Positions 18,204 through 27,312 are shown, counted from the first letter of the stretch. The stretch: DNA of 64,000 nt from Cupriavidus necator (GCF_013141915.1 NZ_SROX01000022.1:1-64000); one strand, 5' to 3'. Notes: a model not told the origin generated them from the sequence alone. Numbers and translations are program-made.

Positions 18204-18548
18204 CTAGTCGCGCCACCTGCCATGTCCGTGACCATGGCCACGGTGATAGCCCGGCGGGCCGTAGTAACCGCGGGGGCCGCCGTAATAGCGCGGCGGGCCA
18301 TAGTAGCCAGGCCCGTAGTAGACCGGCCGCGGGCGAACCACCACCGGCGGCGGCCCGTAGTAGACCGGAGCCGGGGCCACCACCACCGGAGGCGGACCAT
18401 AGTAAGCCGGAGCGGGCGGATAATACGCCGGCGCACCAATCACCACGCCCGGAACGCCGACAGCTACCCCGACGCTCACATGGGCCATGGCTGCGCCAGA
18501 CGCCAACCCGGCGGCAATACCGAATGCTGCAAGCCACCAACGTTTCAT
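18204..18548 (-). CDS. Exported Tyr/Pro-rich small protein
   Basis: The 114-residue protein starts with a Sec signal peptide (MKRWWLAAFGIAAGL, likely cleaved after AAMA near residue 22). A short Val/Gly segment (HVSVGVAVGVPGVV) is followed by irregular repeats of YYGPPPVVV and YYGPP, and the C-terminus is HGHGHGRWRD. YXPP-type proteins of this kind are common in Burkholderiaceae, are presumed to be periplasmic or outer-membrane associated, and lack a known function. The His-rich end could bind metal. It has its own terminator and no obvious operon partner. Confidence 0.7.
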   Translation of the reverse strand: MKRWWLAAFGIAAGLASGAAMAHVSVGVAVGVPGVVIGAPAYYPPAPAYYGPPPVVVAPAPVYYGPPPVVVRPRPVYYGPGYYGPPRYYGGPRGYYGPPGYHRGHGHGHGRWRD

Positions 18549-18756
18549 ATCCGCCTCTCAAAGTGGGATTTCTCTTAACTGGTATTGTAGGGGTTCGGAA
18601 ATTTCCAGGTGCAACGGCGCACACGACATTGTTACCAGCCGTAACAGTGTCGTCACTTTTCCGTCTGGGGCGGCGGGGGCGACGACTTGTTAGTGGTCCG
18701 CCCGTCGGCGCACTTGCGTCCGGGATGCCAAGCCACCACAATACCGGGCTTGCCGT

Positions 18757-18843
18757 GCGGCCGTGGAGAAATTGGTAGACTCAGCAGACTTAAAATCTGC
18801 CGCCTTTCCAGGCTTACGGGTTCGAGTCCCGTCGGCCGCACCA
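18757..18843 (+). tRNA. tRNA-Leu(TAA)
   Basis: An 87-base class II tRNA with encoded CCA. The acceptor GCGGCCG pairs with CGGCCGC; the anticodon stem CAGA/TCTG holds loop CTTAAAA with anticodon TAA (leucine, UUA). The T-arm contains GGTTCGAGTCC. In E. coli the corresponding leuZ gene follows glyW-cysT, but here it lies 4 kb from them on the other strand. Confidence 0.95.
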
Positions 18844-18888
18844 GGAAGAGTTGCCAGGCCAGTTGCCGGGCAGTTGCTGTCTCAAAGC

Positions 18889-18915
18889 AAAAAGAGGGAG
18901 CCATCGCCCCCTCTT
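18889..18915 (-). terminator. Terminator after the YeiH-type transporter gene
   Basis: AAGAGGG (18892-18898) pairs with CCCTCTT (18909-18915); on the minus strand the stem runs into TTTTT. It lies 24 bases beyond the stop at 18940. Confidence 0.75.
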
Positions 18916-18939
18916 CCGCTTACGTCAGGACCGCTCCTG

Positions 18940-20034
18940 TCACGCCATCGCGTAGCACATCAGCGCTCCTACCCCCATCAGGAACACAAACAACACCCCT
19001 GCCAGCGCCAGCGGCTTGCGGCCGGCGCGCACCAGGTCGCCGATGCGGGTGTGCAGGCCGATCGCCAGCATGGCGCAGGCCAGCAGCCAGTTATCGAGCG
19101 CGATCAGCGGGCCCTTCCAGGCGGTAGGCACGGCACCGGCAGAATTGACCGCCATCACCGCGACAAAGCCCACGGCGAACCACGGCACCGACTTCATGAT
19201 GCCGCGCAGGCGGCCGGCACCGGCGCCCTCTTGTGCCGACTGCGATCCGCCTTGCGGCCACAGCGCCATCAGCAGCAGCAGCGGGCCCAGGGCCAGCACG
19301 CGCACCATCTTGGCCACCACGGCGGCGTCGGCGGTCGGCTCGCTGATCATCTTGCCGGCGGCGATCACCTGGGCCACCTCGTGCAGCGTGGCCCCGGTGA
19401 AGATGCCGAACATGCGCTCGCTGACGGCCCAGTGCCAGTGGCCCGTGGCCAGTTCGTACAAGTAGGGATAGAGCAGCATGCCGACGGTGCCGAACAGCAC
19501 CACCGTCGCCACCGCCACGGCAGTCTGCTTGTCATCGGTGCGCACCACTGACGACACGGCAATGGCCGCGGCCGCGCCGCAGATGGCGCTGCCGGAACTG
19601 ACCAGGATGGCCTCGCGGCGGCTCAGGCCGAAGAACGCCGTGCCCACCCAGGTGCCGAACAGCAGCGTGGCGACCAGCATGGTCAGCGGCACCGCGATGC
19701 CCGGCAGGCCCAGCGCGACGATCGAGGCGAAGGTCAGGCGCAGCCCGTACAGCGCCACGCCCAGCCGCAGCAGGTAGTGCCGCGCGACTTGCATGCCGGG
19801 CGCCAGCGGCGCCAGCCACTGGCGCGGCAGCGTATTGGCCGCGACCATGCCGGCGCACATGGCCAGCGTCAGCGCGCTGAGCCCGTAGCGCGATACCGCC
19901 GGGTGCTCGGCCAGCGCAATCGCCAGCCAGGCAATGCCGCCAAGCGGGAGCAGTGTCAGCAGCCGCTGTGACCAGGGCGGCGGTAAGGCCGGCGCGGCGG
20001 CCGGAGCGGTGCGGGGGCTGGAGACGGAAGACAT
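18940..20034 (-). CDS. YeiH/UPF0324 family putative sulfate/anion exporter
   Basis: The 364-residue protein has about ten hydrophobic helices after a Pro/Ala-rich N-terminus. Family signatures are HYLLRLGVALYGLRLTF, SSGSAICGAAAAIAVSSVV, FGIFTGATLHEVAQVIAAG and the final LVRAGRKPLALAGVLFVFL. YeiH proteins are thought to export sulfate or related anions, largely by genomic association. A LysR regulator gene is divergent 98 bases away, as in E. coli yeiE-yeiH, and probably controls it. Confidence 0.85.
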   Translation of the reverse strand: MSSVSSPRTAPAAAPALPPPWSQRLLTLLPLGGIAWLAIALAEHPAVSRYGLSALTLAMCAGMVAANTLPRQWLAPLAPGMQVARHYLLRLGVALYGLRLTFASIVALGLPGIAVPLTMLVATLLFGTWVGTAFFGLSRREAILVSSGSAICGAAAAIAVSSVVRTDDKQTAVAVATVVLFGTVGMLLYPYLYELATGHWHWAVSERMFGIFTGATLHEVAQVIAAGKMISEPTADAAVVAKMVRVLALGPLLLLMALWPQGGSQSAQEGAGAGRLRGIMKSVPWFAVGFVAVMAVNSAGAVPTAWKGPLIALDNWLLACAMLAIGLHTRIGDLVRAGRKPLALAGVLFVFLMGVGALMCYAMA

Positions 20035-20086
20035 GGTGGGTTCAGGTGATGTGCTTTAGTGACTCCAGCGTAATGGCGCGCACCTA

Positions 20087-20126
20087 ACCCGTAAAACGGG
20101 TAATATCGTTATGCGTTATTGATATT
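20087..20126. promoter_or_regulatory. Dyads between the YeiH gene and its LysR regulator
   Basis: Two inverted repeats occupy the 98-base divergent gap: ACCCGT-AAA-ACGGGT (20087-20101) and AATATC-N13-GATATT (20102-20126). The second has the T-N11-A core spacing of LysR-type operators. The regulator encoded at 20133 is the natural binder. Confidence 0.55.
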
Positions 20127-20132
20127 TTCGAT

Positions 20133-21074
20133 ATGGACCTGCATCCCACCCCACCTGCGGCATCCCGGCCCGAGCAACGCCCGTTGCGACTGACGCTGCG
20201 CCAGCTGTCGGTCTTCGTCGCGGTAGCGCAGCATGGCAGCACCATGGCGGCGGCGCAGGCGCTGGCGATGTCGCAATCCGCAGTCAGTGCCTCGCTGGCT
20301 GAGCTGGAGCGCGCGCTGGACAGCCCGCTGTTCGACCGCATCGCCCGCCGCCTCAGCATCAATGAAACTGGTAGGCAGTTTTTTCCGCGCGCGCTGTCGC
20401 TGCTGGACCAGGCCCAGGAACTGGAACGCTTTGCCAGCCAGACCGGGGTCCAGCTGCGCATTGCTGCCAGCAACACCATCGGCAGCTATATGCTGCCGCC
20501 GTTGCTGGCGGGCTTCCGCCATTCGCGCAGCGGCCCATGCACGCTGGACCTGCGCATCGGCAATACCCGTGAAGTGCTGCAGTCGCTGCTTCAGTTCGAA
20601 GCCGATATCGGCCTGGTCGAAGGCGCCAGCCATGAACGCGACCTTCGCAGTGTGCGCTGGTGCGACGACGAGATGGTGGTGATCGTCGGCCCGTCCCATC
20701 CGCTGGCCGCCGCCCCGCATGACATGGTGGCACTGCGCGATGCCGAATGGATCGTGCGCGAGCCCGGCTCCGGCACGCGCGAGGTCATCGAGGAGCGGCT
20801 GGTGCCGCTGCTCGGCGAATTGCGCTTCGCGCTGGAACTGGGCAACGCCGAGGCCATCAAGCGCGCCGTGATGAGCGGCTTTGGCGTGAGCTGCCTGTCG
20901 CTGCACGTGGTGCGCGACGAGCTGGAGCGCGGCACGCTGGTGGCAATCCGCGAGGGCCTGCCGCACATCGTGCGCCCCTTGCAGTTGGTCGTGCACCAGG
21001 ACAAGTTCCCGACCCAGGGGCTGCTGGCGTTCACCGAATACCTGCGCACCATGGCGCCGCGCATCGGCGCCTGA
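20133..21074 (+). CDS. LysR-type transcriptional regulator, YeiE-like
   Basis: The 313-residue protein has an N-terminal winged helix-turn-helix (residues about 17-78: LTLRQLSVFVAVAQHGSTM, then SQSAVSASLAELERAL) and a periplasmic-binding-type effector domain at about 105-305. Stretches such as ASNTIGSYMLPPLLAGF and VREPGSGTREVIEERL match the CysB-like subgroup containing YeiE. It is divergent from the YeiH gene and probably activates it in response to a small anion or sulfur metabolite; the effector is unknown. Confidence 0.88.
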   Translation: MDLHPTPPAASRPEQRPLRLTLRQLSVFVAVAQHGSTMAAAQALAMSQSAVSASLAELERALDSPLFDRIARRLSINETGRQFFPRALSLLDQAQELERFASQTGVQLRIAASNTIGSYMLPPLLAGFRHSRSGPCTLDLRIGNTREVLQSLLQFEADIGLVEGASHERDLRSVRWCDDEMVVIVGPSHPLAAAPHDMVALRDAEWIVREPGSGTREVIEERLVPLLGELRFALELGNAEAIKRAVMSGFGVSCLSLHVVRDELERGTLVAIREGLPHIVRPLQLVVHQDKFPTQGLLAFTEYLRTMAPRIGA

Positions 21075-21082
21075 ACCGGGCC

Positions 21083-22315
21083 TCAGGCCGGCTGCGGGTC
21101 CGCGCCACGGGCGCGGCGCGCCGTGTACAGGTCCAGCATGTGGAACAGCACGGGATTGAGCATGATCGACAGCAGCGCGCCGGCCAGGATCAGCGCCTGG
21201 CCGCGCTCCGGCAGGATCTTCAGGTAGACGCCCAGGCTGGCGAGGATGAACGAGAATTCGCCGATCTGCGCCAGGCTGACGGCAATGGTCATGCCAGTCT
21301 GCCCCGCATGCCCGAAGGCGCGCACGATGCCCAGCGCCGCCAGCGACTTGCCGACCACGATGATAAACACCGTCGCCAGCACCCCCCACGGGTCGTTCAC
21401 CAGCACCATCGGATCGAACAGCATGCCCACCGACACAAAGAAAAGCACGGCGAAGGCATCGCGCAGCGGCAGCGACTCCTCGGCCGCACGATGGCTGAAT
21501 TCCGATTCGGCGAGCACCATGCCGGCAAAGAACGCGCCCAGCGCGAACGACACGCCGAACAATGCATAGGCGCCATAGGCCACGCCCAGCGCCGTCGCCA
21601 GCACGCCCAGGCGGAACATCTCGCGGTTGCCGGTCCAGACGATGCGTTCGAGCATCCAGGGAATAAAGCGGCGGCCGATCACCAGCATCACCGCAACGAA
21701 GGCCGCCACCTTGCCGAGCGTGGCGAAGATCGCCAGCATCACCTCGCCCGTGCCCGGGCCGGCATCGCTTGCAATCTCCCCCGCGCCGGCCAGCAGCCCC
21801 GCCATCGCCGGCAGCAGCACCAGCGCCAGCACCATCGCCAGGTCTTCCACGATCAGCCAGCCGACGGCAATGCGTCCCTGCGGCGATTCCACCAGGTTGC
21901 GCTCCTGCAGGGCCTTCAGCAGCACCACGGTGCTGGCCACCGACAGCGCCAGCCCGTACACCAGCCCCTGCCCCCACGACCAGCCGAAGCCCCACGCCAC
22001 CAGCATGCCCATCAGCGTGGCAATGCCGATCTGCACCACCGCGCCCGGAATGGCGATGCGCTTGACCGCCATCAGGTCCTTGATCGAGAAATGCAGGCCA
22101 ACGCCGAACATCAGCAGGATCACGCCCAGTTCGGCCAGTTCCGGCGCCAACGCCTGATCGGCGGTGTAGCCGGGGGTATGCGGCCCCACCACGATGCCGG
22201 CGCACAGGTAGCCGATCAACGGGGGCAGGCGCAGCCGGCTGGCGACCGCGCCAAGGATAAAGGCCAGGACGATACCGCCGACAATGGTGCTGATAAGCGG
22301 GGTGGCGTGATGCAT
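21083..22315 (-). CDS. Cation:proton antiporter, CPA2 (KefB/YbaL-like), membrane domain only
   Basis: The 410-residue protein has about twelve hydrophobic helices of a Na+/H+ exchanger (CPA2) domain. Typical stretches are RLPPLIGYLCAGIVVGPHTP, ELGVILLMFGVGLHFS and a helix with GWLIVEDLAMVLALVLLP containing the ion-binding Asp. YbaL and KefB proteins usually carry a C-terminal TrkA-N nucleotide-binding domain; here the protein stops right after the last helix (LYTARRARG). Start ATG 22315 opens with MHHATPLISTIVGG; the longer frame would run through tRNA-Cys and is rejected. The 346 bases upstream to 22662 hold only the tRNA terminator and a possible promoter. Confidence 0.82.
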   Translation of the reverse strand: MHHATPLISTIVGGIVLAFILGAVASRLRLPPLIGYLCAGIVVGPHTPGYTADQALAPELAELGVILLMFGVGLHFSIKDLMAVKRIAIPGAVVQIGIATLMGMLVAWGFGWSWGQGLVYGLALSVASTVVLLKALQERNLVESPQGRIAVGWLIVEDLAMVLALVLLPAMAGLLAGAGEIASDAGPGTGEVMLAIFATLGKVAAFVAVMLVIGRRFIPWMLERIVWTGNREMFRLGVLATALGVAYGAYALFGVSFALGAFFAGMVLAESEFSHRAAEESLPLRDAFAVLFFVSVGMLFDPMVLVNDPWGVLATVFIIVVGKSLAALGIVRAFGHAGQTGMTIAVSLAQIGEFSFILASLGVYLKILPERGQALILAGALLSIMLNPVLFHMLDLYTARRARGADPQPA

Positions 22316-22629
22316 GCGTGCGGGATTCCTCGTGTCAGGGGCTGAACGGCTAACCCGCTTCCTTGCCCTGGCAAGTGGCACAGCGCATCCGGCGCGCACC
22401 AGCGGGCAGCGCGGGACAGTCGCCGCGGCCATCGGCAGCAGCAGCGGAACGGGGAAGAACGGGAAATGCCGCAGCGGCCCCGGACACGCCGGCGGCGCGT
22501 CACGGATCGGGGATGGCGATTGACATGCTGCCCCGCGAACCAAGCCACGGAGCCCCCCGAAAAGCGTACGACAGGAGTAATGTAACATGCCCGCCACGTC
22601 CGGGCGGCGCCCCCGGTCGGGAAAACAAA

Positions 22630-22651
22630 AACGGCGCCCTAAGGCGCCGTT
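22630..22651 (-). terminator. Terminator after tRNA-Cys
   Basis: AACGGCGCC-N4-GGCGCCGTT is a perfect 9-base-pair stem, followed on the minus strand by TTTGTTTTC. It starts 12 bases beyond the tRNA-Cys 3' end. Confidence 0.9.
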
Positions 22652-22662
22652 CTGCTTGCAAC

Positions 22663-22736
22663 TGGAGGCGGAGGTCGGAATCGAACCGGCGTACACGGCT
22701 TTGCAGGCCGCTGCATAACCACTCTGCCACCCCGCC
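22663..22736 (-). tRNA. tRNA-Cys(GCA)
   Basis: A 74-base tRNA with encoded CCA. The anticodon stem encloses CTGCAAA, giving GCA (cysteine). The T-arm GGTTCGATTCC and the acceptor GGCGGGG/CCTCCGCC region are visible. It follows two tRNA-Gly genes but is separated from them by a terminator; a -10-like TACAAT lies upstream at 22752-22757 on the minus strand. Confidence 0.95.
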
Positions 22737-22830
22737 AGGTGACGTGCTGCTGGATTGTATCCGCATTCAGCCGGGGCTGCCGCAGCGCTTCGGTGCGGCA
22801 AGGTGCTGCGCGGCGATTCAACCCAAACAA

Positions 22831-22853
22831 AAAGGGAAGCGCTGCTTCCCTTT
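22831..22853 (-). terminator. Terminator between tRNA-Gly and tRNA-Cys
   Basis: AAAGGGAAGC-GCT-GCTTCCCTTT forms a 10-base-pair stem followed on the minus strand by TTG. It sits only 7 bases past the 3' end of the nearer tRNA-Gly. Confidence 0.8.
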
Positions 22854-22859
22854 GGGGAT

Positions 22860-22935
22860 TGGAGCGGGAGACGAGTCTCGAACTCGCGACCTCAACCTTG
22901 GCAAGGTTGCGCTCTACCAACTGAGCTACTCCCGC
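22860..22935 (-). tRNA. tRNA-Gly(GCC), copy 2
   Basis: A 76-base tRNA with encoded CCA; loop TTGCCAA between CAACC and GGTTG gives anticodon GCC. It is identical over its full length to the copy at 22996-23071. Confidence 0.95.
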
Positions 22936-22995
22936 ATACAACTTTCACTGCCGGCCCCGCACCGCGATAATCGCGCTGCCGAACCTGTTTTGACC

Positions 22996-23071
22996 TGGAG
23001 CGGGAGACGAGTCTCGAACTCGCGACCTCAACCTTGGCAAGGTTGCGCTCTACCAACTGAGCTACTCCCGC
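22996..23071 (-). tRNA. tRNA-Gly(GCC), copy 1
   Basis: A 76-base tRNA with encoded CCA and anticodon GCC, identical to the copy at 22860-22935; 60 unrelated bases separate them. It is the first tRNA downstream of pgsA on the minus strand. The 170-base gap to pgsA is AT-richer than its surroundings and is likely to contain the tRNA promoter. Confidence 0.95.
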
Positions 23072-23241
23072 AGGGCACCACTGAAACACAAACAAGGTGT
23101 TTTATGCTGCAACATGCCGATATTTCGCAACATCTTGCGCTAAACCTACCTTATCTCGCTGCTTTCGTTTGTGTCGTCAGCAACGAGAATGAGATTATGC
23201 AAAGAACTGCCCTCGGCGTCAACCTCTTTTTCTAATTTCTT

Positions 23242-23841
23242 TCACTTCGGCGCGCCTGCGCGCGCCACCACGCCGCTGCGCTCGCGGATCTGCGGCCAGG
23301 CGAGCTTCATGTAATAGATCATCGACCAGAGCGTCAGCACCGCGGCCACGTAGATCATCCACGTGCCGAGCCGGTGGGCGTCGAAGCCGAACAGCTGGTC
23401 ACTGAACAGCAGCAGCGGAATCGCAATCATCTGCACGGTGGTCTTGAGCTTGCCGAGGAAATTCACGGCCACGCTCTTGGAGGCGCCGATCTGCGCCATC
23501 CATTCGCGCAGCGCGGAGATGGTAATTTCCCGCCCGATGATGACCAGCGCGATCAGGTCGGTGACCCGCCCCAGCGCCAGCAGCGACAGCAGCGCCGCGG
23601 TGACCATCAGCTTGTCGGCGACCGGATCCAGGAACGCGCCGAACGACGAGGTCTGGTTCCAGCGCCGCGCGAGGAAGCCGTCGAGCCAGTCCGTCACCGC
23701 GGCGATGATGAAGAACGCCGCCGCGGTCAGGTTCTTGGTGTGCATCGGCAGCCAGGCGTCGGGCAGGTAGAAGACCCCTACCACCAGTGGAATCATGGCG
23801 ACGCGAAGCCAGGTCAGCAGAATCGGGATATTGAAGGGCAT
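23242..23841 (-). CDS. pgsA: CDP-diacylglycerol--glycerol-3-phosphate 3-phosphatidyltransferase
   Basis: The 199-residue membrane enzyme makes phosphatidylglycerophosphate, the committed step to phosphatidylglycerol and cardiolipin. The CDP-alcohol phosphotransferase motif D-x2-DG-x2-AR-x8-G-x3-D-x3-D is complete in DWLDGFLARRW followed by FGAFLDPVADK. ATG 23841 (MPFNIPILLTWLRVA) is the usual start; the upstream extension is not conserved. It lies between uvrC and the tRNA-Gly genes, the same order as in E. coli (uvrC-pgsA-glyW-cysT). Confidence 0.96.
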   Translation of the reverse strand: MPFNIPILLTWLRVAMIPLVVGVFYLPDAWLPMHTKNLTAAAFFIIAAVTDWLDGFLARRWNQTSSFGAFLDPVADKLMVTAALLSLLALGRVTDLIALVIIGREITISALREWMAQIGASKSVAVNFLGKLKTTVQMIAIPLLLFSDQLFGFDAHRLGTWMIYVAAVLTLWSMIYYMKLAWPQIRERSGVVARAGAPK

Positions 23842-23957
23842 GGAACTCGGGCGGCGGGGGGACGGTAACCAATCCCGCGATTGTCGCCGATTTCCGGGCC
23901 AATCGAGCATTCCTGGCGATTCTCGTGCCGCCCCGCCCCCTGTCGCGGCGGCCGCGG

Positions 23958-26042
23958 TCAGTGCAGCTGGCGGTAGATTTCCTCGGCAAGCCCGCGTGAA
24001 ATGCCCTCGACGCTGGCCAGTTCATCGATGCTGGCCGCCATCACGCCGCGCAGCCCGCCGAAGCGGGTCAGCAGCTTCTGGCGCCGGCGCGCGCCGATGC
24101 CCTCGATCTCTTCCAGCCGCGAGGTGGTGCGCGTCTTGGCGCGGCGCGCGCGCATGCCGGTAATGGCAAAGCGATGCGCCTCGTCGCGGATCTGCGCCAC
24201 CAGCATCAGCGCGGCGCTGCCCTGCCCCAGTTCCAGCGCGGGGCGACCATCGGCGAATACCAGCGTCTCCAGGCCGACCTTGCGGCCCTCGCCCTTGGCC
24301 ACGCCGACCAGCAGGCCGATATCCAGCCCCAGCTCTTCGAACACCTGCCGCGCCACCTCGACCTGGCCCTTGCCGCCGTCGATCAGCACGATCTGCGGCA
24401 CCAGCGCCGCGGTCTCGCTGCCGCCTTCGGTGCCGCCGTCTTCCTGGATCTGCTCGACCAGCTTCTGGTAGCGCCGCGTCAGCACCTGCCGCATCGCCGC
24501 GTAGTCGTCGCCGGGGATGATGTCCTGGATGTTATAGCGGCGGTATTCGCTGTTCTGCATGTCGTGATGGTGATACACCACGCATGATGCCTGCGTGGCC
24601 TCGCCAGCGGTATGGCTGATGTCGAAGCACTCGACGCGCAGCAGCGCCAGGTCCTCCAGGTCCAGCCCGATGGTTTCCGCCAGCGCGCGCGTGCGCGCTT
24701 CCTGGCTGCCCTGCTCGGCCAGCCGGCGCGACAGCGCCAGCGCCGCGCCCTGCTGCGCCATCTCCAGCCAGATCTTGCGCTGGCCTTGCGGCTGGCGCAC
24801 CAGCGTGACCTTGCGCCCGGCATGCAGCGCCAGCGCCTCGAGCACCGCGGCATCGTCGGGCACATGGCTGACGACGACGATAGGCGGCGCCGGCTGTTCA
24901 AGGTAGTGCTGCACCATGAAGGCCGACAGCACGCGCGAGGCGATGCGGTCAACGGTCAGCGGCAGCGCGGGGTCCGCGGCGCCGCCTCCGTCGCTGCTGT
25001 CCTCGGCGCGCTCGTCGGCATCCTCGACAATCATCGCCGCCTCGTCCGCATGGGCCGGGAAGTAGGCCTTGTCGCCGAGGTGGCGGCCGCCACGCACCAT
25101 GGCCAGGTTGACGCAGGCACGGCCGCCTTCGACCGCAACCGCCAGCACGTCGATGTCGCGCGCCTGCCCGCCCACCTCTTCCACCGCCTGGCGCTTGAGC
25201 ACGGTCGACAGCGCCGCGATCTGGTCGCGCACCGCCGCCGCCTGCTCGAATTCCAGCCGCTCCGCGTGCTGTTCCATCTTGCTCTGCAGGCCTTCGAGCA
25301 CCTCGCTCTGGCGGCCTTGCAGGAAGCGCGCCGCGTTGGCGACATCGCGCGCGTAATCGTCTTCGCTGATGGCGTTGACGCACGGCCCGGTGCAGCGGTG
25401 GATCTGGTGCAGCAGGCACGGCCGCGTGCGGTTGTTGAAGACGGTGTCCTCGCAGGTGCGCAGCTGGAACACCTTCTGCAGGATCTGCATGCTCTCGCGC
25501 ACCGCGTAGGCGCTCGGGAACGGGCCGAAGTACTGATGTTTGCGGTCGGTCGCGCCGCGGTAGTACGCCATGCGCGGGAAGCGGTGCCCGGTCAGCTTCA
25601 GGAACGGGTACGACTTGTCGTCGCGGAACAGGATGTTGTAGCGCGGCGCCAGCGCCTTGATCAGGTTGTTCTCGAGCAGCAGCGCCTCGGCCTCGGTGCG
25701 CACCACCGTGGTGTCGATGCGGGCGATGCGCGACACCATCATCGCGATGCGCGGCGACAGCTGGGTCTTGTTGAAGTAGCTCGCCACCCGCTTCTTCAGG
25801 TCGCGTGCCTTGCCCACGTAGAGCACATTGCCGCTGGCGTCGAAATAGCGGTAGACGCCCGGCAGGCCTGGCAGGCGCGAGATGACCGGGCGGGCATCGA
25901 AGGGCTCGGCCGGAGGGTCGGCTTCCGGCTGTTCTGCCCGCGTTTCGACCGGTGTTTCGGCCGGCGCCGGCGGCATTACGGCGTGCGCCTCGGCCGGTAC
26001 TTCGTCGGCAGGATTCGGGGAATCGGGTTGCTGGTCTGACAT
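23958..26042 (-). CDS. uvrC: Excinuclease ABC subunit C
   Basis: The 694-residue nuclease makes both incisions in nucleotide excision repair. Domains in order: a Pro/Glu-rich N-terminal extension (1-50) not usual in the family; GIY-YIG nuclease at about 54-135 ([20 protein letters not shown]); a UVR segment near 245-280; the RNase H-like 3'-nuclease domain at about 425-590 ([20 protein letters not shown]); and helix-hairpin-helix repeats at the end ([20 protein letters not shown]). It is divergent from earP with 106 bases between, and pgsA follows. Confidence 0.96.
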   Translation of the reverse strand: MSDQQPDSPNPADEVPAEAHAVMPPAPAETPVETRAEQPEADPPAEPFDARPVISRLPGLPGVYRYFDASGNVLYVGKARDLKKRVASYFNKTQLSPRIAMMVSRIARIDTTVVRTEAEALLLENNLIKALAPRYNILFRDDKSYPFLKLTGHRFPRMAYYRGATDRKHQYFGPFPSAYAVRESMQILQKVFQLRTCEDTVFNNRTRPCLLHQIHRCTGPCVNAISEDDYARDVANAARFLQGRQSEVLEGLQSKMEQHAERLEFEQAAAVRDQIAALSTVLKRQAVEEVGGQARDIDVLAVAVEGGRACVNLAMVRGGRHLGDKAYFPAHADEAAMIVEDADERAEDSSDGGGAADPALPLTVDRIASRVLSAFMVQHYLEQPAPPIVVVSHVPDDAAVLEALALHAGRKVTLVRQPQGQRKIWLEMAQQGAALALSRRLAEQGSQEARTRALAETIGLDLEDLALLRVECFDISHTAGEATQASCVVYHHHDMQNSEYRRYNIQDIIPGDDYAAMRQVLTRRYQKLVEQIQEDGGTEGGSETAALVPQIVLIDGGKGQVEVARQVFEELGLDIGLLVGVAKGEGRKVGLETLVFADGRPALELGQGSAALMLVAQIRDEAHRFAITGMRARRAKTRTTSRLEEIEGIGARRRQKLLTRFGGLRGVMAASIDELASVEGISRGLAEEIYRQLH

Positions 26043-26148
26043 GTGGGGACGGTGACCGCTGCGGACCGGCGCGCATCAATGCCGCGCGGCCTCTAAAATC
26101 GCAAGTTTAGAGCAATTCAACCGCGCGCCCCGCCGACAACCGCCTCTC

Positions 26149-27312
26149 ATGCCTATCCGTTCCTGGGACATCTTCTGCACCGTGATCGACAACTTCGGCG
26201 ACATCGGCGTCTGCTGGCGGCTGGCGCGCCAGCTGGCGCAGGAGCACGGGCACGCGGTGCGGCTGTGGGTCGATGACCTGGCAAGCTTCGCCCGGCTGGC
26301 GCCGGAACTCGACACCGCGGTTGCCGTCCAGCACCTTGCCGGCGTGGAAATCCGGCCCTGGCATCCGGCTGCGGCGAGCGGGCAAGCCGATGGTACCGAC
26401 GGCGCCGTCCCGCACGATGCTGTCATCGAAGCCTTCGCGTGCCACTTGCCACCAGCATTCCTCGACCGCATGGCGCAGCGCGCGCCCAAACCTGCGTGGA
26501 TCAACCTGGAATATCTGAGCGCCGAGCCGTGGGTCCGCGAACACCACGCAATGCCCTCGCCCCATCCGCGCTTGCCGCTGGTCAAGCACTTCTTCTTCCC
26601 CGGCTTTGAGGCGGGCACCGGCGGCCTGTTGCGTGAATCGATGCTGGGTGCGCACCACCAGTCTTTTCTGGACGGTGCGGCGGCGCAGGCATCACTGTGG
26701 CACCGCCTGGGCGTGACGCCGGTAACCGACGCGCTGCGTGTAAGCCTGTTCGCCTACCGTAACCCCGCCCTGCCGGCGCTGCTGGAACAATGGCGCGACG
26801 GCGCCGAGGCCATCCATTGCCTGGTGCCGGCCGGCCTGGCCGCCAGCCAGGTGGCGGAATGGCTGGGCGCCCCGCTGGAACCAGGCCGGCCGGTAGCGCG
26901 CGGCAGCCTGTGCATGCAGGCCATTCCCTTCGTGCGGCAGGAGCACTACGACGAACTGCTGTGGGCCTGCGACCTCAATTTCGTGCGCGGCGAGGATTCT
27001 TTCGTGCGCGCCCAGTGGGCGGCGCGGCCGCTGGTATGGCATATCTATCCGCAGGACGACGAAGCGCACCGGGTCAAGCTCGATGCCTGGCTGGATCTCT
27101 TCGCCAGGGACGGCGCCGCACCGGAAGCGACCGCCGCGCTGGCCGATTTCTGGCACGCCTGGAACGGTTATGGCAATGCGCCCGACTGGCCACGTTTGCA
27201 GGCGCAGCTGCAGCCCCTTGCGGCGATCGCACCGCGCTGGGAGCGGCGTTTGCAGCATCCGGGCGACCTTGCCGCCAACCTGGTGGCGTTTTGCGAAAAT
27301 CAGGTAAAATAG
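26149..27312 (+). CDS. earP: EF-P arginine rhamnosyltransferase EarP
   Basis: The 387-residue protein (formerly DUF2331) transfers rhamnose from dTDP-rhamnose to an arginine of elongation factor P. The N-terminal FCTVIDNFGDIGVCWRLARQ contains the two catalytic-site Asp residues (Asp14, Asp18), and RGEDSFVRAQWAARP near residue 280 the conserved Glu and nucleotide-sugar contacts. The efp gene follows on the same strand 202 bases later and encodes the matching Arg32, so substrate and enzyme are paired. Activity depends on dTDP-rhamnose genes elsewhere. Confidence 0.95.
   Translation: MPIRSWDIFCTVIDNFGDIGVCWRLARQLAQEHGHAVRLWVDDLASFARLAPELDTAVAVQHLAGVEIRPWHPAAASGQADGTDGAVPHDAVIEAFACHLPPAFLDRMAQRAPKPAWINLEYLSAEPWVREHHAMPSPHPRLPLVKHFFFPGFEAGTGGLLRESMLGAHHQSFLDGAAAQASLWHRLGVTPVTDALRVSLFAYRNPALPALLEQWRDGAEAIHCLVPAGLAASQVAEWLGAPLEPGRPVARGSLCMQAIPFVRQEHYDELLWACDLNFVRGEDSFVRAQWAARPLVWHIYPQDDEAHRVKLDAWLDLFARDGAAPEATAALADFWHAWNGYGNAPDWPRLQAQLQPLAAIAPRWERRLQHPGDLAANLVAFCENQVK

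Noticed and set aside
20109-22205. A 698-codon minus-strand frame across the LysR gene and the antiporter.
   Set aside because: It is antisense to the LysR gene and out of frame with the antiporter; both have clear family motifs.
22860-23071. The twin tRNA-Gly genes as a mobile-element direct repeat or CRISPR-like array.
   Set aside because: Both units fold as complete tRNAs with CCA; only two copies exist and the spacer is unrelated.
23184-23203. GAGAATGAGATTATG as a Fur box upstream of the tRNA-Gly genes.
   Set aside because: Only about 10 of 19 positions match and the neighbours are tRNA genes and pgsA, which are not iron-regulated.
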